NCBI GenBank assembly: GCA_049642385.1
Contig: JBAROU010000033.1
Span: 1-44,935 of the forward strand
Direction of reading: 5' to 3'
Source of the DNA: JBAROU01 sp049642385
GTDB taxonomy: Bacteria; Chloroflexota; Dehalococcoidia; DSTF01; RBG-16-68-14
DNA: 44,935 nucleotides
Part shown: in pieces, positions 38,968-44,935 of the stretch
Numbering within the stretch: the stretch's first letter is position 1
Layout: each line of letters starts with the position of its first letter
The notes under the pieces: generated by a model
Database searches by the model: none
What the model was told of the DNA's origin: nothing
The model's input: the letters and a program-made list of their open reading frames with translations, nothing else
Program-made: the position numbers and the translations under genes

Positions 38968-39885
38968 ATGCGCGGACGGTCGCTGCCGCTCTGCCTCCTG
39001 ACGCTTTGTCTCTTCGCAGCGGGGGCTTGCGGCGGGAGCAATAGCACGGCGTACCACATCGTCTTCCAGTCGGACAGAGACGGTTCGACCGATATCTACG
39101 TCATGCGCGACGACGGCAGCGAGGTGCAGCAGCTCACCGATGCGCCCGGCCGCGACTACGAGCCGGACAGCAGCCCGGACGGTCGCACGCTCGTCTTCGT
39201 CTCCGACCGCTCCGGCGACGGCAACACGCAGCTCTACCTGATGGACGTGGACGGCTCCAACGTGCGTCGCCTGACGTTCAGCGGCGATGCCGATACCACC
39301 GTGGTCGATGACTACCCACACTGGTCGCCGGATGGAAGCAGGATCGTATTCCAGCGCACGACCACGGCTGAAGGCCTCGCCGACGCCGATGTCTGGTTGA
39401 TCGATTTGGACACGAGCCAGGAGGTACAGCTCACGAACACGCCGGATGAATGGGACAGTACGCCCAGCTTCCTGGCCAATGGGCGCGCCGTGGTGTTCGA
39501 GAGCGATCGCGACGGCGATTTTGATATCTACCAGCTCGATCTCGAGGCCGGCGACGTCACGCAGCTCACGAAGGAGTCTGGCACCGACCTCGAAGCGAAG
39601 GCATCGCCGGACGGCAAGCGCATCGCCTTCGCTTCAGACCGTGACGGCGACTTCGAGATCTACACGATGGCACTCGATGGCTCGGACGTGCGGCAGCTCA
39701 CCGACAACGACGCCGTCGACCGCTGCGCACACTGGTCGCCGGACAACGCGCGGCTCACGTTCTATTCCCAGCGCGACGGCAACCGCGAGATCTATCTGAT
39801 GAACGCCGACGGCAGCGACCTGCAGCGCCTCACAGACGACGCGGGCCAGGAGGAGGTGCCGGACTGGTTCGTGCTTCCCGATTAA
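38968..39885 (+). CDS. TolB-like PD40 beta-propeller lipoprotein
   Basis: The 305-residue protein has a lipoprotein signal (LCLLTLCLFAAGAC, Cys21) and about six PD40/TolB-type repeats of the form 'IVFQSDRDGSTDIYVMRDDG', 'QLTDAPGRDYEPDSSPDGRT', each with SPDGxxIxFxSDRDGxxxIY. Such propellers bind partners or ligands outside the cell. It starts 11 nt after the sigma/anti-sigma fusion and is probably co-transcribed, so it could be the outside sensor or ligand-binding partner. Its stop TAA shares TTAA with the convergent speE stop. Confidence 0.85.
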   Translation: MRGRSLPLCLLTLCLFAAGACGGSNSTAYHIVFQSDRDGSTDIYVMRDDGSEVQQLTDAPGRDYEPDSSPDGRTLVFVSDRSGDGNTQLYLMDVDGSNVRRLTFSGDADTTVVDDYPHWSPDGSRIVFQRTTTAEGLADADVWLIDLDTSQEVQLTNTPDEWDSTPSFLANGRAVVFESDRDGDFDIYQLDLEAGDVTQLTKESGTDLEAKASPDGKRIAFASDRDGDFEIYTMALDGSDVRQLTDNDAVDRCAHWSPDNARLTFYSQRDGNREIYLMNADGSDLQRLTDDAGQEEVPDWFVLPD

Positions 39886-40814
39886 GTGCGCGCAGGCTCG
39901 CTGACAGTGATGCCCGGCGCGGCCGGGAAGAAGGGGTGGAGGTCAGCCGGCTCGCCCAGCCGGACAGACTCCTGAAGGAAGCGATCGAGGTACGCGGGCA
40001 GCACGAACGCCGCCTCGTGCACCTGTGGTGTGTAGTACCGCGTGTCGAGCGCGCGAGCTCGGAAGCGCCGCTCGATCTCATCCTGATCGGGCAGCATGCC
40101 CTTCGCCGCGATGGTGAACGTCCAGATGACGCCGGGATACGCCGGCACCGTACCGAGGTACAGGCGCACCGTTGGGAACACAGAGCGTAAGTTGAGGTAC
40201 GTTGCGGCGGTCTGCGTCGCCATAAGCAGCGGCGACTCACTCTGAACAGCGACGACGCCGCCCTCGCTCAAGATCGACAGCAACCCGCGATAAAACTCGT
40301 CTGTGTACAGCTTACGCCCCGGCCCGATCGGGTCCGGCGCATCGACAATGATGACGTCGAAGCGCTCGTCGCTCTCACGCACGAAGGCGTAGCCGTCCTC
40401 GAATCGGACAGCCGCACGCGGGTCCTCGAAGGCACCCGCGCTCACCGAGGGTAGGAACTCCTTGCTCACCTCGACCACTTCGGGGTCGATCTCGACCAGC
40501 GTCGCCCGCTCGACGTCGTGCTCCAGTACGCGCCGCAGGGCGCCGCCGTCGCCCCCACCGATGACGAGCGCGCGTCTCGGCTGCGGATGCGCGAGCATCG
40601 CCGGGTGGACGAGCATCTCGTGGTAGAAGAATTCGTCGCGCTCGGTGGTCTGGATCATGCCGTCCAACACAAGCGTACGGCCGAATAGTTCGCTGTCGAC
40701 GACTTCGATGTGCTGAAAGCGCGAATCGCGTTCGTGTAGGCGTGCGCGCAGTTGGAGACGAGGCTGCTGGCCGGCCTGCGGCGGCTCCGCGAACCAGAGG
40801 CCCTCGTCAGTCAA
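39882..40814 (-). CDS. speE: Spermidine synthase
   Basis: The 310-residue protein transfers aminopropyl from decarboxylated S-adenosylmethionine to putrescine. The family motifs are HIEVVDSELFGRTLVLDGMI, TERDEFFYHEMLVHPAM, ALVIGGGDGGALRRVLEHDV, LVEIDPEVVEVSKEFLP and DVIIVDAPDPIGPGRKLYTD. The start is a TTG at 40814 inside the end of speD (8-bp overlap). No ATG is available before the family's conserved part, so translation is coupled to speD. Confidence 0.9.
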   Translation of the reverse strand: MTDEGLWFAEPPQAGQQPRLQLRARLHERDSRFQHIEVVDSELFGRTLVLDGMIQTTERDEFFYHEMLVHPAMLAHPQPRRALVIGGGDGGALRRVLEHDVERATLVEIDPEVVEVSKEFLPSVSAGAFEDPRAAVRFEDGYAFVRESDERFDVIIVDAPDPIGPGRKLYTDEFYRGLLSILSEGGVVAVQSESPLLMATQTAATYLNLRSVFPTVRLYLGTVPAYPGVIWTFTIAAKGMLPDQDEIERRFRARALDTRYYTPQVHEAAFVLPAYLDRFLQESVRLGEPADLHPFFPAAPGITVSEPART

Positions 40815-41157
40815 GGAGCATCCCCCGGCTCACCTGCATCACCTCGATGCGCTCCGGCGAAAAGAAGCGCTGGAGCACGGGCACGGCCGCGTCCGGGTTG
40901 GCCTGCTCGCCGCAGGTAAAGATGTCGACCGCGATGTAGGACAGCTCCGGCCAGGTGTGGATACTCATGTGCGACTCCGCCACGATGGCGATGCCGCTCA
41001 CTCCGTTATGTGGCTCCCACGGGTAGACGTGCATCTGGCGGATCGTAACATTGCACGCCTCCACCATCTCTCGTAGCGCATCTTCGACGATGCCCTCGGA
41101 GTCGGTGTTGTCACATCCCCAGAGCTCGACGATCAGGTGTCGTCCGAGACTTCTCAC
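40807..41157 (-). CDS. speD: S-adenosylmethionine decarboxylase proenzyme
   Basis: The 116-residue proenzyme is of the short bacterial (SpeH) type. It cleaves itself before Ser62 in VAESHMSIHTWPE to form the pyruvoyl group and makes the aminopropyl donor for SpeE. Other family marks are the N-terminal GRHLIVELWGCD and DIFTCGEQANPD. The start is GTG 41157, with AGGAGGT 6 nt upstream. A weak promoter (41191-41219) precedes it. Confidence 0.93.
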   Translation of the reverse strand: MRSLGRHLIVELWGCDNTDSEGIVEDALREMVEACNVTIRQMHVYPWEPHNGVSGIAIVAESHMSIHTWPELSYIAVDIFTCGEQANPDAAVPVLQRFFSPERIEVMQVSRGMLLD

Positions 41158-41190
41158 CTCCCCACCTCCTGTCGTAAAGAGTCAACGCCC

Positions 41191-41219
41191 ATTGTGCAGC
41201 GCCTGCCCTGTGTAAGCAA
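41191..41219 (-). promoter_or_regulatory. Candidate promoter of speDE
   Basis: -35 TTGCTT (41214-41219), 17 bp, -10 CACAAT (41191-41196), about 35 nt before GTG 41157. Confidence 0.4.
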
Positions 41220-41275
41220 GGGGACGTGGCGCCGCACGGCATGGCTCGAAGCTTGCCGGGTGCGGTGGTGCGAGC

Positions 41276-41380
41276 TTAGGCGGCGGTTGCGATTTCCGGG
41301 TCCTGCCACGCGAGGACAACCATGGTGAACGCAACCATGACGCAGACCACGAATCGGCCTGCCGGAACCGTTACCATCAT
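41276..41380 (-). CDS. Possible tiny membrane protein (34 aa)
   Basis: The product begins MMVTVPAGRFVVCVMVAFTM and ends VVLAWQDPEIATAA: one hydrophobic helix with a short acidic tail. AAGGA lies 9 nt before the ATG. It lies between tRNA-Arg and speD on the same strand. Coding status is uncertain. Confidence 0.35.
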   Translation of the reverse strand: MMVTVPAGRFVVCVMVAFTMVVLAWQDPEIATAA

Positions 41381-41428
41381 CGCGTCCCGTCCTTCTAACA
41401 TGCCACTCTGCGCCAACGGCGTCAAGCA

Positions 41429-41505
41429 TGGCGTCCCCGGCAGGGCTCGAACCTGCAACCTGCGGATTAGAAGTCCGCTGCTCTGTCCGGTTGAGCTACG
41501 GGGAC
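41429..41505 (-). tRNA. tRNA-Arg (anticodon TCT)
   Basis: The minus strand gives a full cloverleaf: acceptor GTCCCCG/CGGGGAC, D-stem GCTC/GAGC, anticodon stem GCGGA/TCCGC with loop CTTCTAA (anticodon TCT), T-stem GCAGG/CCTGC with TTCGAGC, discriminator G and an encoded CCA at the 3' end (41429-41431). It reads AGA codons, which are rare in this GC-rich window. Confidence 0.95.
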
Positions 41506-41521
41506 GCGCGCGAAAACGGCG

Positions 41522-42013
41522 CTAGCCGGCGCGGACCGTATCGACTTTGTGGAAGCGGCCCGGCCCAAGACCGCCCTCTCTCACCCCGACGATCTCCGTA
41601 TCCGAAAGATCGGGGTCCGTCGTCAGGTGCTTCTGCACGAGGCGTCCTAGCGGTTGCGCGACGATCACGGCCAGCATCGATGCGAGGAGCACGTTCGGCG
41701 TGCGCTCCAGCCGGCTCCGGTTGCCCAGCGCCAGCAGGGACGATACGCCGGCAAGCAGACCCGCGACAGCGAGGTTCGTGCCGCACATCGGTGAGATCGC
41801 AAGCTGCGCCTCGCCGTGGCGTAGGCGATTAAGCGCTTCGATCGTCGCGTCGTGGATCCGCTCCGGCGAGACATCGCCGTACAGGTAGAAGCCGTTGCGC
41901 GTAGCCCGGCCCACCAGGTGCACGTCCTGCTCCATCCGGTTGGCCAGCACGGATATCGTAGCGTGCTCTAACGCGTGGTTACGCCGAACCGAACCGATGA
42001 CCTTTCCGACCAT
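41522..42013 (-). CDS. DUF6391-like membrane protein
   Basis: The 163-residue protein has RRNHALEHATISVLANRMEQ, LVGRATRNGFYLYGDVSPER, ISPMCGTNLAVAGLLAGVSS and a second hydrophobic helix (VLLASMLAVIVAQPLGRLVQ). The 'NHALEHATI ... CGTNL' pattern is that of DUF6391, an uncharacterised membrane family of cyanobacteria and Chloroflexota. GAGGTG lies 7 nt before the ATG, and a TGG-TATACT extended -10 box lies about 20 nt upstream. Function unknown. Confidence 0.75.
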   Translation of the reverse strand: MVGKVIGSVRRNHALEHATISVLANRMEQDVHLVGRATRNGFYLYGDVSPERIHDATIEALNRLRHGEAQLAISPMCGTNLAVAGLLAGVSSLLALGNRSRLERTPNVLLASMLAVIVAQPLGRLVQKHLTTDPDLSDTEIVGVREGGLGPGRFHKVDTVRAG

Positions 42014-42050
42014 CGACGGTCACCTCAGCGTCAGTATACCACCGAAACGT

Positions 42051-43340
42051 CTAGCGACGAAGCGTGCCGGGCACACCGATCTGATAGGGCCAGGTTCCTC
42101 GCTGGACCGTGATGCTAGTAGAACCGCCGGTGATCAGATTTTCCACGATCACCTGCCCCTGCCCGGCGGACGGCGCCGTGGCCGTGTTGACCGAGATTGT
42201 CAGCGTCGTGCTGCGGTCGCACCGGTAGCCCGGCGTGCACGGCACGCCGGCGCCGAGCGCGACCCCCGCCTGCTTGTTCACAAAAGTCCAGCTCTGCTGC
42301 GGCCTCACCCGCCAGGCCAAAATACCGCCGCCCGGGTTGGAGATCGTAACGTTGTTGACGGTGCCGCTGATGGACGTGCGGTTCACCCTAAGCGCCGGCG
42401 AACCGAGTAGCACGCCTCGAACGATGGCTGGCGGCTTCGCCGTGTTATCGACGTGGGAAGGGCTCGGCGTGGGGATGTCCATCTGGCTTGCGTTCGGGAA
42501 GTTGGCGATCGCGTTGCGCACGTTCGCGTTGTTGAGGTTCGGCAGCGAGACGTTGAGCGCGGGCCAGAGGCGCGCGCTGCCCACCCGTGGCGGGTGCGCG
42601 ATGCATCCGTAGACCAGCTCCTGATACGGGTAGTTGCCTCGGTTGTGGCCCAAGCCGTCGTTCGACGGGCCACAGCTGAAGGGCGTGCGCGGATAGCTGG
42701 GAAAGCCTGGATAGAGCGGGTTGTTCACGGACGCAAAACCGTTGTAGCCCCACACCGCGTAGTACCAGCTCTCGACGACGCGGGGGTCGCCGTTGCCGAC
42801 GACGGGACGCACTTCGGGCGCCGCGTTCCACTTATCGACAAGAATCGCCGCGCCACGCGCAATGTTGAACAGATAGTGGGTGGTGACGAGTGACTGTTCC
42901 TTTGACGGCCGGCCGTTCTCGGTCGGATTCACCATGCCGCTCGTGACTTGCATGATGCCGTGCCCGCAGTCGAACGAGACCTTCACGGGCCCGGTCGAGC
43001 CCCAGTAGACCGAGTGGTCCGCCTGGGCCGTGTTGCTCTCGACATAGCCGATCGCCTTGAGCAGGCGTGGCGGAATGTACGGGTCGTCCATGATGCTGCG
43101 GTTGCCGCGTCGGCCCGCCTCCACCGTGGCCGTACCGAAGTAGCTGTCGTTGGGCTTGATCATGTTGTAGGCCGCCAGCTCCGCACCGATGAGATACGGC
43201 GCACGATCGCTCATCGCTTCATACGTCGTCGGGACCGGGTTGAACGCGCAATCATCGGGCAGCGTGTGGTTACCAGCGGCCGGCTGCGCGAACGCCAGCA
43301 GCACCAACAGGGACGCGAACGCGGTGAGTAGCCTCCTCAT
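42051..43340 (-). CDS. Secreted lytic-transglycosylase-like protein
   Basis: The 429-residue protein has a signal peptide (MRRLLTAFASLLVLLAFAQP), then an SLT/lysozyme-like region (PPRLLKAIGYVESNTAQADH, where the Glu in YVES would be catalytic, and CGHGIMQVTSGMV). A middle region follows, then a C-terminal Ig/BACON-like beta domain (ISGTVNNVTISNPGGGILAW, TLTISVNTATAPSAGQGQVI). It probably cuts peptidoglycan or related glycan outside the membrane. Its ATG overlaps the stop of the upstream membrane propeller gene (ATGA). Confidence 0.75.
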   Translation of the reverse strand: MRRLLTAFASLLVLLAFAQPAAGNHTLPDDCAFNPVPTTYEAMSDRAPYLIGAELAAYNMIKPNDSYFGTATVEAGRRGNRSIMDDPYIPPRLLKAIGYVESNTAQADHSVYWGSTGPVKVSFDCGHGIMQVTSGMVNPTENGRPSKEQSLVTTHYLFNIARGAAILVDKWNAAPEVRPVVGNGDPRVVESWYYAVWGYNGFASVNNPLYPGFPSYPRTPFSCGPSNDGLGHNRGNYPYQELVYGCIAHPPRVGSARLWPALNVSLPNLNNANVRNAIANFPNASQMDIPTPSPSHVDNTAKPPAIVRGVLLGSPALRVNRTSISGTVNNVTISNPGGGILAWRVRPQQSWTFVNKQAGVALGAGVPCTPGYRCDRSTTLTISVNTATAPSAGQGQVIVENLITGGSTSITVQRGTWPYQIGVPGTLRR

Positions 43341-44554
43341 GGAAACGTTCCCAGCCAGCCTGCGATCACGATGTCGCTCTTACTCGATAGCGCGCGACGC
43401 GACCCGTTTGTCCCCAGAACCACGACGCGGCTCGGCCCGGCGTCCGACGCCGTCACGTCATCGAATGCGCGCGCGGCGAGCCGATTGCTGTCCGGCGACC
43501 ACGAGAGCGGCACGTCGAAGCCTGCGCGGTTCGCCCGCGCGGTGAGCAACGGCGCATCGAGCGCGATGCCTGCGTCACCGACGTCGTAGCGCGCGGGCGC
43601 GCCGCCGGCCGCGACGCTACCGACGGTGAGCGCGCCGTCGCCGTCCCAGAGTGGGCTGAACGCCGGCGAGGCGTCGGCGGCGGGTGCCTGGACGTCGCCC
43701 GTGTCAAGGTCCAGCACGCGCAGATCGAACGCGTCCTGCGCGTCCGCGGGCGCCTGAGCCATGTAGGCGAGCCGCGTGCCGTCGGGAGAGAGCTGCCAAT
43801 CGCGCGCGATGCCATCACTGAGCCTGTACAGCATCTCGGGTGCACCGCCCGCGAGCGCGACGCGCTGGAGGGCCGTGCCGTCCGGCGTGAGCGCGGCATA
43901 ATAGAGCTGCGCCCCATCAGGCGAGAAGTCGATCGGAAAGAGATCAGCGGGTGCGGAGACCAGCGTGGTCGTTGCCCCGCTCAGGTCGACTCGCAGCAGA
44001 GCGAAGCTCGCGCTGCCGTCGTCTCTCCACAGGCCGTGCCGGACAACGACCGAGCCGCCATCAGGCGACCACACAGGTGGGACAAGCAGGTCGATGCCGG
44101 TGGCGAGGCGCTGGGCGTCCCCATTCGCCACGTCCAGCATCCACAGCTCCGCGGCCGTCTCGAGGCCGAGGCCATCGCCGTCCGGCGGCAGCGCCGCATA
44201 GGCGAGGTGGGCGCCGTCCGGCGAGAGCGCGGGCGTGACGCCGAAGCCGGCCGCGTGCCGGCCAGTGGCCAGCTCGACGCGATCAGCGGGGTTGTCCGGG
44301 TCGGCCGCCCAGAAGACATCCGCCTCCTCACCGAACTCACTGTAGACGACGGCGGGCGCGGCGGCGCGCGAGAGGAGACCGTCGAGCTGGTCGGCTACCG
44401 GCCTCTGTTCGCCGGCGAAGCCGCGCAGCCGAAACGTAAGACCAAGAGAAAGCGCTATCGCCGCCACCAGCAGCGCGGCGAACATCACGCCACGCCTTGA
44501 CGATCGAGACCAACGAGCCCTGACGGGCGCAGTTGTCGTGCGGGGGAGCCTCAT
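43337..44554 (-). CDS. Membrane-anchored PD40 beta-propeller protein
   Basis: The 405-residue protein has a basic N-terminus, one membrane helix at about 22-42 (GVMFAALLVAAIALSLGLTF) and a large outer region with PD40/TolB-like repeats (PALSPDGAHLAYAALPPDGD, PPVWSPDGGSVVVRHGLWRD, DWQLSPDGTRLAYMAQAPAD, SWSPDSNRLAARAF). It is translationally coupled to the lytic-transglycosylase-like gene downstream, so it may bind or position that enzyme or its substrate. An AGGGAAG lies about 7 nt before the ATG. Confidence 0.8.
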   Translation of the reverse strand: MRLPRTTTAPVRARWSRSSRRGVMFAALLVAAIALSLGLTFRLRGFAGEQRPVADQLDGLLSRAAAPAVVYSEFGEEADVFWAADPDNPADRVELATGRHAAGFGVTPALSPDGAHLAYAALPPDGDGLGLETAAELWMLDVANGDAQRLATGIDLLVPPVWSPDGGSVVVRHGLWRDDGSASFALLRVDLSGATTTLVSAPADLFPIDFSPDGAQLYYAALTPDGTALQRVALAGGAPEMLYRLSDGIARDWQLSPDGTRLAYMAQAPADAQDAFDLRVLDLDTGDVQAPAADASPAFSPLWDGDGALTVGSVAAGGAPARYDVGDAGIALDAPLLTARANRAGFDVPLSWSPDSNRLAARAFDDVTASDAGPSRVVVLGTNGSRRALSSKSDIVIAGWLGTFP

Positions 44555-44839
44555 CGTTTCTTCCCTAGCGCTCTTGTCGGCGTTTCCTTGCCAGTGCCCC
44601 CCGCCGGCTCCTGGCTCGTACCGCGAGGCCCGTTCCCCCCGCTCCTCAAGTGCATTCGGCTGAGCGGATGCACGGCGTGCGGACTCGCGAAACTCACAAG
44701 CTATGCATCGACACGTGGCTGCAGCGAGTGCAGCCTCCGTTCGATGCCGCTAGGTTACAGAGCCTACCAATGATCGGCGACTGTGGTCAACTTGACAAAG
44801 GCCGCGATAGGCGGGGCGTAGCTTCCGGATGCTCGCGGA

Positions 44840-44935
44840 TCAGCCGTCATCATCACCACGACGGCCCCAGGGGACGCCCCACTGCAACACGAAGATGATG
44901 TAGCCCAGAATCAGCACGAATTCGAACCCAAAGGA
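44840..44935 (-). CDS. C-terminus of a membrane protein, cut by the window edge
   Basis: The open frame entering from the right edge gives FGFEFVLILGYIIFVLQWGV then PWGRRGDDDG and a stop at 44840-44842: a hydrophobic helix and a short charged tail. The 5' part lies outside the window, so the protein cannot be named. The gap between it and the propeller gene (44555-44839) holds only a small GGCTGCA/TGCAGCC hairpin at 44717-44735. Confidence 0.5.
   Translation of the reverse strand, partial: SFGFEFVLILGYIIFVLQWGVPWGRRGDDDG

Noticed and set aside
41154..41525. Several short frames over and around the tRNA
   Set aside because: They overlap the tRNA or run antisense, without ribosome sites; only the 34-residue frame at 41276-41380 has modest support.

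Overview
This GC-rich window looks chromosomal and most likely comes from a Chloroflexota bacterium, probably Dehalococcoidia-like. That is inferred from Thr/Pro-rich TPLPPTNTP-type stalks, many beta-propeller lipoproteins, dispersed hairpin repeats of the 'CTGAGCGAAGCGA' type, and the gene mix. No transposase, phage gene or CRISPR array was seen. About 45 protein genes, one tRNA and one riboswitch are supported. Two genes are cut by the window ends.

Region 1 (1-5.1 kb): a zinc-ribbon protein cut by the left edge, a DUF3291 protein, a two-domain cupredoxin lipoprotein divergent from a DipZ-like thioredoxin, a Gfo/Idh/MocA oxidoreductase, and a malyl-CoA lyase-type HpcH/HpaI enzyme. Region 2 (5.2-16.5 kb): an ADP-forming acyl-CoA synthetase pair with a ferredoxin, an ECF sigma factor with a membrane anti-sigma-like partner, a methylsuccinyl-CoA dehydrogenase-like gene overlapping a mesaconyl-CoA hydratase gene, a Crp-type regulator whose 3' end is tandemly triplicated, a GAF protein, a FAH-family hydrolase and alanine dehydrogenase. 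With the lyase and a methylmalonyl-CoA epimerase-like gene at 32.2 kb, this suggests the second half of the ethylmalonyl-CoA pathway, passing glyoxylate and propionyl-CoA onward.

Region 3 (16.6-27 kb): a secreted protein with an LPLTG-like C-terminus, two alpha/beta hydrolases, a coiled-coil membrane protein with a GAF/degenerate-GGDEF protein, a Vgb-like propeller lipoprotein, an HxlR regulator divergent from two VOC genes, an alkylsulfatase-like metallo-hydrolase and a dienelactone-hydrolase-like gene.

Region 4 (27-32.1 kb) is a regulatory island: a WhiG/FliA-type sigma factor, CsrA, a CheY-like receiver, a NarL-type regulator and two small zinc-ribbon proteins. The first zinc-ribbon gene lies behind a clear ydaO-type c-di-AMP riboswitch.

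Region 5 (32.2-44.9 kb): the epimerase, a MoxR/ChlI-like AAA+ ATPase with a large VWA protein, an AIR-synthase/HypE-like gene, an unusual single-chain ECF sigma / zinc-finger anti-sigma / transmembrane / TP-stalk fusion followed by a propeller lipoprotein, speDE, tRNA-Arg(TCT), a DUF6391-like membrane protein, a lytic-transglycosylase-like secreted protein with a membrane propeller partner, and a membrane protein cut by the right edge.

A recurring theme is a TANNNT -10 box 6-11 nt before the start codon, without a Shine-Dalgarno sequence. This suggests widespread leaderless transcription. Best candidates for undescribed biology are the sigma/anti-sigma fusion, the c-di-AMP riboswitch on an uncharacterised zinc-ribbon gene, and the carbon-assimilation module.
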